From positions 1,984,001 to 2,048,000 of the forward strand of contig NZ_JAFBBZ010000001.1 of NCBI RefSeq assembly GCF_016907435.1: a stretch of 64,000 nt of DNA, read 5' to 3'. The DNA is from Nocardioides salarius. GTDB lineage: Bacteria; Actinomycetota; Actinomycetes; Propionibacteriales; Nocardioidaceae. Shown here piece after piece: positions 16,417 to 24,724 of this stretch. Position numbers and translations under genes: made by a program. The notes beneath the pieces are model-generated. The model was not told where the DNA came from. It saw only the letters and a list, made by a program, of their open reading frames with translations, and did no database searches. Each line of letters opens with the position of its first letter. The stretch's first letter is position 1.

Positions 16417-17615
16417 GCCTCTGGGTCGACGCCACCGCCGGGGCCAGCGGCGACATGCTGCTCGGCGCCCTGGTCGGCGCCGGCGTGCCGGTCGAGGTGC
16501 TGCAGGGCGCCGTCGACGCGGTCACCCCCGAGCCGGTCGCCCTGCGCGTCGAGCGGGTCCACCGGGCCGGCCTGGGCGCCATCCGGTGCCACGTCGAGGT
16601 CGCCGACAGCGCCACCCACCGCACCTGGCACGACGTACGCCGCCTGCTCGCCGCGGCCGACCTCGACGAGGCAGTGCGCGAGCGGGCCACCGGCGTCTTC
16701 GCGCGGCTGGCCGCCGCCGAGGGCGCGGTGCACGACCACTCCCCCGACGACGTGGCCTTCCACGAGGTCGGTGCCCTCGACGCCATCGCCGACGTCGTCG
16801 GGGTCTGCGCCGGCCTGGCCCACCTGCTCGGCGTGCACGGCGGCCCCGTCGTGGTCAGCCCGGTGGCGGTCGGCTCGGGGCGCGTGGGCGCCGCCCACGG
16901 CTCGCTGCCGGTGCCCGTGCCGGCCGTGGTCGAGCTGCTGCGCGGCGTCCCGTCGTACGCCGGACCGGCCGGTGCGCCGCCCGCCGAGCTGTGCACGCCC
17001 ACCGGCGCCGCGCTGCTGGTCGGCCTGGCCGACGACTGGGGGCCGCAGCCGGCGATGGCCGTCGCGGCCGTGGGGGTCGGTGCGGGCGGGCGCGACCCGG
17101 CGACCCACGCCAACGTGGTGCGGGTCCTGGCCGGCGCGGCGCACGCGCCCGACGCTCCCGGGGGCGGGCAGGACCCGCAGGAGCTGGTGGTCGAGGCCAA
17201 CGTCGACGACCTCGACCCGCGGCTGTGGCCCGGGGTGCTGGAGGCGCTGCTCGCGGCCGGCGCCGCCGACGCGTGGCTGAGCCCGATCACCATGAAGAAG
17301 GGCCGCCCGGCCCACACCCTGTCGGTGCTGGTGCGCCCGGCACTGGCCGAGCGGGTGCGCGACGTGGTCTTCGCCCAGACCTCCACCATCGGGCTGCGCG
17401 AGCACACCGTGACCAAGCGGGCCCTCGAGCGCGCGGTCGCGGCCGTCGAGGTCGACGGGGTGCAGGTGCGGGTCAAGGTCTCGCGGCACCGGGGCCGCGT
17501 CGTGACCGCCCAGCCCGAGTGGGACGATGTCGCGGCGGTGGCGCAGGCCACCGGCCGCCCCGCGCGCGACGTGCTCGCCGAGGCGCAGGCGGCGGCCCGG
17601 TCGCTGATCGAGTGA
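16413..17615 (+). CDS. larC: LarC, nickel insertion enzyme for pincer cofactor
   Basis: The 400-residue protein starts with the LarC signature LWVDATAGASGDMLLGAL and contains HEVGALDAIADVVGVC, CTPTGAALL and the C-terminal EANVDDLDPRLWPGVLE and PITMKKGRPAHTLSVL motifs. LarC is the CTP-dependent cyclometallase that inserts nickel to finish the nickel-pincer cofactor. In some bacteria larC is split by a programmed frameshift; here it is one continuous frame. The GTG start overlaps the larB stop as GTGA. Confidence 0.93.
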   Translation: MSLWVDATAGASGDMLLGALVGAGVPVEVLQGAVDAVTPEPVALRVERVHRAGLGAIRCHVEVADSATHRTWHDVRRLLAAADLDEAVRERATGVFARLAAAEGAVHDHSPDDVAFHEVGALDAIADVVGVCAGLAHLLGVHGGPVVVSPVAVGSGRVGAAHGSLPVPVPAVVELLRGVPSYAGPAGAPPAELCTPTGAALLVGLADDWGPQPAMAVAAVGVGAGGRDPATHANVVRVLAGAAHAPDAPGGGQDPQELVVEANVDDLDPRLWPGVLEALLAAGAADAWLSPITMKKGRPAHTLSVLVRPALAERVRDVVFAQTSTIGLREHTVTKRALERAVAAVEVDGVQVRVKVSRHRGRVVTAQPEWDDVAAVAQATGRPARDVLAEAQAAARSLIE

Positions 17616-17653
17616 CCGGCCCAGGCTGAGAGACAGGTCGAGGAGGACCCCCG

Positions 17654-18274
17654 GTGGAGCTGAGCGCCCTGCTGATCACGTTCGGCACCATCTTCCTGGT
17701 CGAGCTGCCCGACAAGACGTTCCTGGCCACGCTGGTGCTCAGCACCCGCTACCGGCCGCTGCTGGTCTGGCTCGGCGTCGGCCTGGCCTTCACCGTGCAG
17801 ACCGGCGTGGCGGTGCTGCTGGGCCGGGCGGTCTCGTTCCTGCCCGACGACCTGGTGCGCGGGCTGGCCGCGGTGATGTTCCTGGTCGGCGCCGCGCTGC
17901 TGGCGCGCGAGGCCCGGCAGGCCCGGGCCGGCCAGGCCGACCAGGCAGATGACGAAGCGGCCGAGGGCGCCGAGATCCTCGAGCGCGCCACCCCCGCCAC
18001 CGGCTGGCGCGCGGTGCTGGCCTCGTTCCTGGTGCTCTTCGCCGCCGAGTGGGGCGACCTGTCCCAGCTGCTCACCATCACCCTGGTGGCGCGCTTCGAC
18101 GCCGTGCTGCCGGTCTTCGTGGGCGCCCTGGCCGCACTGCTCACCGTCAGCGCCCTCGCGGTGCTGGTCGGGCGGGCGCTCACGCGGCGGGTGCCGGTTC
18201 ACGTGCTGATGTGGGGCGGGGCGACCGTCTGCCTGGCGCTGGCGAGCCTGACGGCGTACGAGCTCCTGGCCTGA
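17654..18274 (+). CDS. TMEM165/GDT1 (UPF0016) family cation transporter
   Basis: This 206-residue protein has six to seven membrane helices in two related halves. Each half carries a form of the family motif ExGD(K/R)(T/S): ELPDKT near residue 17 and EWGDLS near residue 134, the first with proline in place of glycine and the second lacking the basic residue. Family members export manganese or calcium. A central acidic loop (about residues 88-110) separates the halves. A strong AGGAGG site lies 8 bases before the GTG start at 17654. No Mn riboswitch fits in the 38-base gap from larC. Confidence 0.85.
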   Translation: MELSALLITFGTIFLVELPDKTFLATLVLSTRYRPLLVWLGVGLAFTVQTGVAVLLGRAVSFLPDDLVRGLAAVMFLVGAALLAREARQARAGQADQADDEAAEGAEILERATPATGWRAVLASFLVLFAAEWGDLSQLLTITLVARFDAVLPVFVGALAALLTVSALAVLVGRALTRRVPVHVLMWGGATVCLALASLTAYELLA

Positions 18275-18307
18275 CGACCCGCGGGCCCGCGGCACTAGGG
18301 TGAGCCC

Positions 18308-19549
18308 ATGACTGCGAGCCCGCACCCGAGCGCCGACCAGCCCATGCACGGCGCCGACAGCGAGGTCGGCCGGCTGCGCACCGTCATGCTGCACCGGCCC
18401 GGCAACGAGCTGAAGCGGCTGACCCCGCGCAACAACGACCGCCTGCTCTTCGACGGCATCCCGTGGGTGGCGCGCGCCCAGGAGGAGCACGACGCCTTCG
18501 CTGACGCGCTGCGCGCCCGCGACGTCGAGGTGCTCTACCTGACCCAGCTGCTGACCGAGACGCTGCAGGACGAGATGGCGCGCAACCACGCCATCACCGC
18601 CGCGCTGTCGGGCCTGCACCTCGGCGACACGCTGCGCAGCTACCTGGGCCGCTTCCTGCACGACGCCGGCCCCGAGGACCTCACGGCGTACCTGACGGCG
18701 GGCATCCGCAACGACGAGGTGCGCGGCGGCTTCGGCCTGGTCACCTCGCTGCTCTCGCCCTACGACTTCCTGGTCGACCCGCTGCCCAACCTGCTGTTCA
18801 CCCGCGACTCCAGCGTGTGGGTGCGCGACCGGGTGGCGGTGACGTCGCTGGCGATGCCCGCGCGCACCCGTGAGACCCAGCTGACCGAGCTGATCTACAC
18901 CGAGCACCCGCGCTTCCGGGGCACCCGCAAGATCCACGGCTGGCACTCCGAGCACGTCGAGGGCGGCGACGTGCTGCTGCTGGCCCCCGGCGTCATCGCG
19001 GTCGGCGTCGGCGAGCGCACCACCCCCGCCGGCGTGGAGCGCTTCGCCCGCCAGGTCTTCCACGCCGGGCTGGCGCGCACGGTGCTGGCGGTGCCGATCA
19101 CCCAGGAGCGGGCCACCATGCACCTCGACACGATCTGCACCCTGGTCGACGTCGACAAGGTCGTGATGTACCCCAACGTCGCCGACTCGCTGCAGGCCTA
19201 CACGGTCACCCTGGCCGAGGACACCGACGACGAGTCCACGCTGCGCCTCGACGTCTCCGGCGCCGAGCCGTTCCTGGTCGCCGCGGCCAAGGCCATGGGC
19301 ATCGACGAGCTGCACCACATCGACACCGGCCTCGACCCGGTCACCGCCGAGCGCGAGCAGTGGGACGACGGCAACAACACCCTGGCCCTCGCGCCCCGGG
19401 TCGCGGTCGCCTACGAGCGCAACGACGAGACCAACGACCGGCTGGAGGAGGCCGGCATCGAGGTGGTGCGCATCGCCGGCTCCGAGCTCGGGTCGGGCCG
19501 CGGCGGTCCGCGCTGCATGAGCTGCCCGATCGTGCGCGACCCGCTCTGA
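18308..19549 (+). CDS. arcA: Arginine deiminase
   Basis: The 413-residue enzyme hydrolyses arginine to citrulline and ammonia, the first step of the arginine deiminase route. It shows [13 protein letters not shown], the substrate-binding EHVEGGDVL, the catalytic [10 protein letters not shown] and the nucleophile cysteine in the C-terminal [12 protein letters not shown]. The other genes of the pathway (arcB, arcC, arcD) are absent here, so ATP generation would need distant genes. ATG at 18308; a repeat pair follows its stop codon. Confidence 0.96.
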   Translation: MTASPHPSADQPMHGADSEVGRLRTVMLHRPGNELKRLTPRNNDRLLFDGIPWVARAQEEHDAFADALRARDVEVLYLTQLLTETLQDEMARNHAITAALSGLHLGDTLRSYLGRFLHDAGPEDLTAYLTAGIRNDEVRGGFGLVTSLLSPYDFLVDPLPNLLFTRDSSVWVRDRVAVTSLAMPARTRETQLTELIYTEHPRFRGTRKIHGWHSEHVEGGDVLLLAPGVIAVGVGERTTPAGVERFARQVFHAGLARTVLAVPITQERATMHLDTICTLVDVDKVVMYPNVADSLQAYTVTLAEDTDDESTLRLDVSGAEPFLVAAAKAMGIDELHHIDTGLDPVTAEREQWDDGNNTLALAPRVAVAYERNDETNDRLEEAGIEVVRIAGSELGSGRGGPRCMSCPIVRDPL

Positions 19550-19551
19550 CC

Positions 19552-19597
19552 CGCGAGCCGGCGCCAGTTCCGCGCGAGCCGGCGCCAGTTCCTCCCC
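19552..19597. repeat. 21-bp direct repeat pair after arcA
   Basis: The sequence CGCGAGCCGGCGCCAGTTC starts at 19552 and again at 19573, a 21-base period. It begins 2 bases after the arcA stop codon. The unit resembles the 22-bp family found at 6278, 23386 and 38578 (shared GAGCCGG and the TTC block at the same spacing) but is one base shorter, so kinship is likely rather than certain. Confidence 0.7.
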
Positions 19598-19696
19598 CTG
19601 GGCGGCTGTGACGCGCACGACGGGTGGTTGCCAGCCCGCGGCCGGTCCGCGAGGATCACCGCGGGAGGGACCCCGAACCCCCGAAAGGTTGTGCCC

Positions 19697-20086
19697 GTGG
19701 CCGGCTCGTTCTTCAGCGCCTTCACCCCCGAGGAGATCGCCAAGATCTCCTCCGCGGGAACCCGAGTGACCCTGCCCGAGGGCTGGGCGCCCATCTCGGA
19801 GCGCACCGGCGCCGACAAGGCCTACATCATCTTGTCGGGCACCGTCTCGGTGCGCCAGCACGGCGAGGAGATCGCCCAGCTCGGCCCCGGCGACATCATG
19901 GGCGAGGCCGCGATCGTCAACCACTCGCTGCGCACCGCGAGCGTCGTGGCCCTCAGCCCCCTCGAGCTGATCCACTTCACCGCCGAGGCGCTCAACAAGC
20001 TCGCCGTCGAGCTGCCGAGCTTCGGCGAGGCCCTCGACGACGTCGCGAAGGAGCGCTTCGACGCCGACCGCGCCAAGCACCGCTGA
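19697..20086 (+). CDS. Cyclic-nucleotide-binding domain protein
   Basis: This 129-residue protein is a single cNMP-binding domain. It opens with the helix FFSAFTPEEIAKISSAGTRV, then the beta barrel, and holds the phosphate-binding cassette GDIMGEAAIVNHSLRTASVV, in which the Glu that contacts ribose and the Arg that contacts phosphate are both kept. No DNA-binding domain is present. I chose the GTG at 19697 because GAAAGG lies 8 bases upstream; GTG at 19691 is too close to it. The adenylate cyclase gene begins 17 bases after its stop. Confidence 0.85.
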   Translation: MAGSFFSAFTPEEIAKISSAGTRVTLPEGWAPISERTGADKAYIILSGTVSVRQHGEEIAQLGPGDIMGEAAIVNHSLRTASVVALSPLELIHFTAEALNKLAVELPSFGEALDDVAKERFDADRAKHR

Positions 20087-20103
20087 GCCGGTGGGCGACG
20101 CCG

Positions 20104-21174
20104 GTGCCTGAGCCCGAGGACGGGCCGGCCGCCGCGCCCGGGGCGGGGGTCTCGGCCGACCGGGTCGAGGAGCTGCTGCTGGGCCAGGCCCCCCACCTGA
20201 CCCGCATCGAGGTCGGAGAGCGGGCGGGCGTGCCGCTCGAGCTGGCCCGCGAGCTGTGGCGGCTGCTGGGCTTCGCCGAGACCGCCGACGACGACGTCGC
20301 CTTCACCGAGGCCGACGTCGAGGCGCTGCGCCTGAGCGCCGAGCTGACCGGCCTGGGCGTGCTCGGCCAGGACTCCCAGGCCGCCCTGGTGCGCACCTGG
20401 GGCCGCTCCTTCGCCCGTCTGGCCGAGTGGCAGACCACCCTGCTGGCCCGGGTCGCGGCCGAGCACGCCGCCGGCGAGGCGGAGGGCGCCGACGACCCCG
20501 CCGCCACCGTCGAGGCGATGACGGCGCTGGTGGCCGAGGTGCTGCCACGCGTCGAGCGCCTGCAGACCTACGCCTGGAAGCGGCACCTGGCCGGCGCCTC
20601 GAGCCGGCTGCTGGCGCTGAGCGACCAGGCGACCGGCGCGGGCGCCGGCGCGCCCGGGGAGACGGTGCTGCCGCAGGCCGTGTGCTTCGTCGACATCGTC
20701 GGCTTCACCTCGCGCTCCAAGTCGCTGCGCGAGAGCGAGCTGGTGTCCTGGATCGAGGAGTTCGAGCACGTCTCGAGCAGCGTCGTCGTCGAGCGCGGCG
20801 GGCGCGTCATCAAGAACATCGGCGACGAGGTGCTCCTGGTCGCCGACGACGTCGCCACCGCCGCCGAGATCGCGCTCGACATGCTGCGCCGCGGCGACGA
20901 CCCCGACGACCGGTTCCCCGCGGTGCGCGCCGGCGTCGCGTACGGCGACGTGGTGCTGCGCCTGGCCGACGTGCTCGGCCCCACCGTCAACATCGCGGCC
21001 CGGCTGACCTCGCTGGCCCGGCCCGGCACGGTGCTGGTCGACGAGCGCGCGCACGAGCGCCTGGTCGCGCTCGACGCGGGGCGCGACCAGGCGGCGTACA
21101 CGTTCCGGCGCCCGCAGCGAGCGTCGGTCAAGGGCTACTCGCGGCTGCAGCCGTGGGTGCTGCGCCGCGCCTGA
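20104..21174 (+). CDS. Class III adenylate cyclase with N-terminal regulatory domain
   Basis: The 356-residue protein has a helical N-terminal regulatory domain (about residues 15-175) like that of the pH-sensing mycobacterial cyclase Rv1264, then a class III catalytic domain. Metal-binding aspartates lie in VCFVDIVGFTSRSKSL and in IKNIGDEVLLV. The Lys before NIGDE and the Asp in LADVLGPTVNIAARL select ATP, and the Asn and Arg of VNIAARL stabilise the transition state. So it should form cAMP, probably as a soluble homodimer. The adjacent one-domain cAMP-binding protein is the natural partner. Confidence 0.9.
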   Translation: MPEPEDGPAAAPGAGVSADRVEELLLGQAPHLTRIEVGERAGVPLELARELWRLLGFAETADDDVAFTEADVEALRLSAELTGLGVLGQDSQAALVRTWGRSFARLAEWQTTLLARVAAEHAAGEAEGADDPAATVEAMTALVAEVLPRVERLQTYAWKRHLAGASSRLLALSDQATGAGAGAPGETVLPQAVCFVDIVGFTSRSKSLRESELVSWIEEFEHVSSSVVVERGGRVIKNIGDEVLLVADDVATAAEIALDMLRRGDDPDDRFPAVRAGVAYGDVVLRLADVLGPTVNIAARLTSLARPGTVLVDERAHERLVALDAGRDQAAYTFRRPQRASVKGYSRLQPWVLRRA

Positions 21175-21178
21175 GCGG

Positions 21179-22141
21179 TCAGCGGATGGTGACCTGGCGG
21201 TTCGCCAGCCCGGAGCGCGCGGCGCGCTCCTCGGTGCTCAGCGGCGACTCGTCGGCCAGCGCGGTGGCGAGGTCGGCGGCGAACTGCGCGGCCGGGTCCT
21301 CGAGCGCCTCGGGGCCGGTGCCGACCGGGAGGTCCCAGACCGGGGCCAGCAGGCCGTGGGCGCGGAACATCCCGACCAGGCGCGAGCCGGGAGCGATGTC
21401 GTCCTTGCCGGCGGCGTGCAGACGGGCCAGCGCGTCGAGCAGCCGGTCCTCGGGCTCGGGCATCACCCAGCGCAGGTGCTCCTTGGTGCCGACGTTGGTC
21501 CAGTACGCCGACTCCACCTGGGTCAGCCGGACCGTCGGGTAGGCCGCCTCGTTAGCCTGGTCGAGCGCGCCGGCCATCGAGTCCTTGTCCTCGACGTCGG
21601 CGATCCAGTAGTCGAAGCCCTCGTGCACGGTGACGTCGAGCTCGTCGCCGGTCACCAGGTCCTGCAGCCGGGGGCCGGCGCCGGGGGCGTCGGTCAGGCC
21701 CACCACGCCGGTCTCGCCGGCCTCCGCGGCGGCCAGCGCCTTGGTCAGCACGGCACCCAGGTCGCGCGCGGGGTCGCCGAAGGAGTGCTGGACCTGCAGG
21801 CCCAGCCAGATCTCGCCGCTCTCGCGCACCATCGCCGGCGCCGCCATCGGCAGCAGCGAGCACAGGGTGACCTTGCGCTCCGAGCCCTCCACCGACGGGT
21901 CGAGGGTCAGGGGCGCGGTGCCGGCGGGCACCAGCTCGCGCAGCGCGATCACGTCGCACTCCGAGCGAAGGCCCTCGAAGGGGCGGGGCACGAATGCGGC
22001 CGCGCCGCCGTCGGGCGCGCCGTGGCAGGCCTTGTAGCGCTTGCCGGAGCCGCACGGGCAGGGCTGGCGGGGGCCGACCTCACCGGGGGTCGACTCGGTG
22101 GTGCGCTGGTCACGGGCCTTGGTGCGGGACTTCTTCGCCAT
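21179..22141 (-). CDS. DUF5926 family protein with SEC-C zinc motif
   Basis: The 320-residue protein starts with a lysine-rich tail (MAKKSRTKARDQR) followed by a SEC-C metal-binding motif, RQPCPCGSGKRYKACHG, at about residues 24-41. The rest matches the actinobacterial DUF5926 family (for example LPMAAPAMVRESGEIWLGLQ and VESAYWTNVGTKEHLRWV). SEC-C motifs bind zinc and often contact ribosomes or SecB-like partners, but the role of this family is unknown. It converges on the cyclase gene with four bases between stops and is followed upstream by the phosphodiesterase gene. Confidence 0.85.
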   Translation of the reverse strand: MAKKSRTKARDQRTTESTPGEVGPRQPCPCGSGKRYKACHGAPDGGAAAFVPRPFEGLRSECDVIALRELVPAGTAPLTLDPSVEGSERKVTLCSLLPMAAPAMVRESGEIWLGLQVQHSFGDPARDLGAVLTKALAAAEAGETGVVGLTDAPGAGPRLQDLVTGDELDVTVHEGFDYWIADVEDKDSMAGALDQANEAAYPTVRLTQVESAYWTNVGTKEHLRWVMPEPEDRLLDALARLHAAGKDDIAPGSRLVGMFRAHGLLAPVWDLPVGTGPEALEDPAAQFAADLATALADESPLSTEERAARSGLANRQVTIR

Positions 22142-22170
22142 GGGCGTGAACCTACCGGGCGCGCGGGCGG

Positions 22171-22962
22171 CTAGTGGACCCCGAGGTCGTCGAGCAGCTC
22201 CAGCACGTACGCCGGCCGGTCGCTGATCACGGCGCTGACGCCCAGCTCGAGGCACAGCTCGAGGTCGCTGCGGGTGTTGACCGTCCACACGTGCACCTCG
22301 TGGCCGCTGTCGGCGATCCGGCGGGCGGTGCGCGGGTGCTCGCGCAGCTCCTGCACGCCGGGGCCGAGGATCCAGTCGCGGCCCACGCTGCGGCGCACCA
22401 GCGGCCACGCCCCCATCTGGTCGATCAGCTGGACCACCCGCACGTCGGGCGCGCGGCGTCGTACGCGGCGCAGGGCCTGCCACGAGAAGCTCATCACCCG
22501 CGCCGGCCCGCCGGGAGCGGTCCAGCCGAAGTCGGCGAGCAGCTCGACCACCCGCTGCTCCACGAGACCGCCGTAGCGGGTGGGGTGCTTGGTCTCGACC
22601 GCAAGCTCGACGCGGCGGTCGTAGTCGGCGGCGACCTCGAAGAGCTTGCGCAGGGTCAGGACCTTGCCGTGCTCCTCGTCGACGTCGGGGCGCTCGTCGT
22701 CGAGCTCGGCCCACGGGTGCTTCCAGGTCGCGAAGTCGAGCTCGGAGAGGTCGGCCAGGTCCATCGTCGACACGGTGCCGCGCGTGGCCGCCGTACGCCG
22801 CAGGTCGCGGTCGTGCACGCAGACCAGGTGCCCGTCGGCGGTCAGCCGCACGTCGCACTCCAGGCCCTGGGCGCCGTCGTCGAGCGCGGCGATGTAGGCC
22901 CCCAGCGTGTGCTCGGCGTGGTCGTGGCTCGCGCCGCGATGGGCAAGGACCTGGGGCCTCAT
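22171..22962 (-). CDS. Glycerophosphodiester phosphodiesterase
   Basis: This 263-residue TIM-barrel enzyme has the GDPD signatures LAHRGASHDHAEHTLGAY at the N terminus, LECDVRLTADGHLVCVHD near residue 45, and VELAVETKHPTR near residue 120. It hydrolyses glycerophosphodiesters to glycerol-3-phosphate and an alcohol in the cytosol; no signal peptide is seen. I chose ATG at 22962 because it places the catalytic HRG motif at the usual distance; an in-frame start at 23001 adds 13 unlikely residues. Lies 29 bases upstream of the DUF5926 gene on the same strand. Confidence 0.93.
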   Translation of the reverse strand: MRPQVLAHRGASHDHAEHTLGAYIAALDDGAQGLECDVRLTADGHLVCVHDRDLRRTAATRGTVSTMDLADLSELDFATWKHPWAELDDERPDVDEEHGKVLTLRKLFEVAADYDRRVELAVETKHPTRYGGLVEQRVVELLADFGWTAPGGPARVMSFSWQALRRVRRRAPDVRVVQLIDQMGAWPLVRRSVGRDWILGPGVQELREHPRTARRIADSGHEVHVWTVNTRSDLELCLELGVSAVISDRPAYVLELLDDLGVH

Positions 22963-23003
22963 CCGGCGATCATCGCGCACCTCGCCCGTTCGGGCGAGCA
23001 CCG

Positions 23004-23288
23004 TCAGCGGCTGCCGTCCTCGTGCCGACCCTCGCTGATGGCGGTGGCGGCGGCGCGCAGGTTGGCCTCGGGCGGGCGCGACCCCTCAGGCAGCCGACGG
23101 TGCAGCTCGGCGAGCACCTCGTCCTCGGGCCGGCCGGACAGCTCGTCGCCGACGCTGCGCAGCACCCGCTGCAGCGCCACGGTGGGCTCGGCCTCCTGGT
23201 CGGCGAGGCCCGCGCCCCGGTCGGGCTCGTGGCGCCGGGCGTCGTCGGTGGGGCCCATGGACTCGGCGGCAGGGTCGTGGTGGCTCAT
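23004..23288 (-). CDS. Small acidic hypothetical protein
   Basis: The 94-residue product is hydrophilic, with a disordered His/Asp/Glu-rich N terminus and a helical second half (VALQRVLRSVGDELSGRPED, then ELHRRLPEGSRPPEANLRAA). The last segment resembles the short helical tails seen in several small actinobacterial proteins. No family is assigned. It ends 41 bases before the phosphodiesterase start on the same strand and could share its transcript. Confidence 0.55.
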   Translation of the reverse strand: MSHHDPAAESMGPTDDARRHEPDRGAGLADQEAEPTVALQRVLRSVGDELSGRPEDEVLAELHRRLPEGSRPPEANLRAAATAISEGRHEDGSR

Positions 23289-23338
23289 GGCCCCGACGGT
23301 GCCACGCCCCCTCGGGCGCCCACTCCCCCCGAGGGGTG

Positions 23339-23361
23339 CGGGTCGTGGCTTGGGTCGTGGT
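23339..23361. repeat. Second site of the GGGTCGTGG 12-bp repeat
   Basis: About two copies of the 12-bp unit seen at 4006-4053 (GGGTCGTGGCTT followed by GGGTCGTGG) occur here in the same orientation, just before the 22-bp array at 23386. The presence of the same unit in two unrelated gaps argues for a dispersed element rather than chance. Confidence 0.6.
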
Positions 23362-23385
23362 CCGGGTCCCTCGGGTGTCGATCCA

Positions 23386-23464
23386 GGCCGGGTGGACGGG
23401 AGATTCAGGCCGGGTCAGCGCGAAGTCCAGGCCGGGTGGGCAGGAGATTCAGGCCGGGTCGGCG
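23386..23464. repeat. 22-bp tandem repeat, 3.5 units
   Basis: Units start at 23386, 23408, 23430 and 23452, each exactly 22 bases. All begin GGCCGGGT and end in a GAGATTCA or GAAGTCCA block; first and third are nearly identical, so the pattern alternates between two sub-types. The stop codon of the AAA ATPase gene (23451-23449) is the TCA at the end of the third unit, so the array overlaps the 3' end of that gene. Confidence 0.88.
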
Positions 23465-24654
23465 TGGTCGCGCAGGTACCGGCCGAAGTGGGGGACGGTG
23501 AAGGCGATCCGGCCGCGCTCGCCGGAGTAGATGAGCCCCTTCTTGAGCAGGGCGTCGCGGGCCGGGGAGAGCGACTGGGGCTTCTTGCCGAGCACGGCGG
23601 CGACGTCGGCGGTGGCGACCGCGCCGACCGGGTCCTCGCCGAGGTCGGCGGCGGCGTCGGCCATGGCGCAGAGGTAGTCGCGCTCCCCCGGGGTGGCGCG
23701 CTCGTAGCGGGAGCCGAAGAAGCCGACCGCCAGCTCGCGCTCGGCCTCGGGAGCGGCCACCGCGACGTCGTCGGCGCTGATCGGCGAGCGGGGGGCGTGG
23801 TCCCAGACCGCCTTGCCGTAGGCCTGGATGAAGTAGGGGTAGCCGCCGGTGGCGGCGTACATCGCGGCCAGGCCGTCGTCGGTGAACTCGGCGTCCTCCT
23901 CGGCGGCGGGCGCGCACAGCGCCCGGTCGGCGGCGTCGCGGGAGAGCCGGTCGATGCGCTGGTAGCTGAAGAGCCGCTCGGAGTACGACTTGCTGGCGCT
24001 GAGCACCGCGGGCAGGTGCGGCAGGCCCGCACCGACGATGATCACCGGCAGCCCCGACTGGCTGATCTCGTGGCAGGCCGCGCAGAGGGCCGAGACGTCG
24101 GCGGGTCCGAGGTCCTGCATCTCGTCGATGAAGACGCCCACGCCCTTGCCGAGGTCGGAGGCCAGCCCGCCGACGTCGGTGAGCAGCTCGACGAGGTCGA
24201 TCTCGATGTCGCCGGAGTCGGCGCGCCCCCGGGCGGCGGGCACGTCGATGCCGGGGCTCCACCGGTCCTTCAGCTTGGCGTCGGCGCCGGCCTCGCGCTG
24301 CGCGAAGGCGCGCAGCACGCCCAGCACCTGGTCGACCTGGTCCTGCTCGGGGTGGCCCAGCTCGCGGATCGCCTGGTGCAGCGCGCTCGACAGCGGACGC
24401 CGCAGCCCCTGGTCGGGGCGGGCCTCGAGCTTGCCGGTGCCCCAGCCGCGGCGTACGGCGGCCGAGCGCAGCGCGTTGAGCAGCACCGTCTTGCCGACCC
24501 CGCGCAGCCCGGTCAGCACCAGCGAGCGCTCGGGTCGCCCGCGGGCGACCCGCTCGAGCACGACGTCGAAGGCTCGCAGCTGCTCGTCGCGCCCGGCCAG
24601 CTCGGGCGGGCGCTGGCCGGCGCCGGGGGCGTAGGGGTTGCGCACGGGGTCCAC
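23449..24654 (-). CDS. AAA+ ATPase of the Orc1/Cdc6-like type
   Basis: This 401-residue ATPase has a Walker A motif GLRGVGKTVLLNAL near residue 50, Walker B VFIDEMQDL near residue 175 and a sensor-like stretch VIIVGAGLPHLP. The C-terminal third looks like a winged helix (SLSPARDALLKKGLIYSGER followed by FTVPHFGRYL). Proteins of this build occur widely in actinobacteria as single-gene ATPases of unknown function. Its last 4 codons run into the 22-bp repeat array. A 26-bp quasi-palindrome lies just upstream of the start. Confidence 0.82.
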   Translation of the reverse strand: MDPVRNPYAPGAGQRPPELAGRDEQLRAFDVVLERVARGRPERSLVLTGLRGVGKTVLLNALRSAAVRRGWGTGKLEARPDQGLRRPLSSALHQAIRELGHPEQDQVDQVLGVLRAFAQREAGADAKLKDRWSPGIDVPAARGRADSGDIEIDLVELLTDVGGLASDLGKGVGVFIDEMQDLGPADVSALCAACHEISQSGLPVIIVGAGLPHLPAVLSASKSYSERLFSYQRIDRLSRDAADRALCAPAAEEDAEFTDDGLAAMYAATGGYPYFIQAYGKAVWDHAPRSPISADDVAVAAPEAERELAVGFFGSRYERATPGERDYLCAMADAAADLGEDPVGAVATADVAAVLGKKPQSLSPARDALLKKGLIYSGERGRIAFTVPHFGRYLRDHADPA

Positions 24655-24675
24655 GATCGGACGGTATCGGCTTCT

Positions 24676-24701
24676 CTAGCGGAATCCGGATATTCGACTA
24701 G
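24676..24701. promoter_or_regulatory. Quasi-palindrome upstream of the ATPase gene
   Basis: The sequence has the form CTAG-N2-GAAT-N6-ATTC-N2-CTAG, with perfect arms, 22 bases upstream of the ATPase start codon and in an AT-richer patch that likely holds the promoter. It may be an operator. No adjacent regulator gene is obvious. Confidence 0.45.
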
Positions 24702-24724
24702 CGAGCCGGATCGCGGGTCGGACG

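Noticed and set aside
17616..17653. Manganese riboswitch before the GDT1-type gene
   Set aside because: The 38-base gap from larC is too short for the known yybP-ykoY fold.
16316..20080. Open frame of 1254 codons on the minus strand
   Set aside because: It is antisense to larC, GDT1, arcA and the cNMP-binding gene, all with clear motifs. No domain is seen in the long frame.
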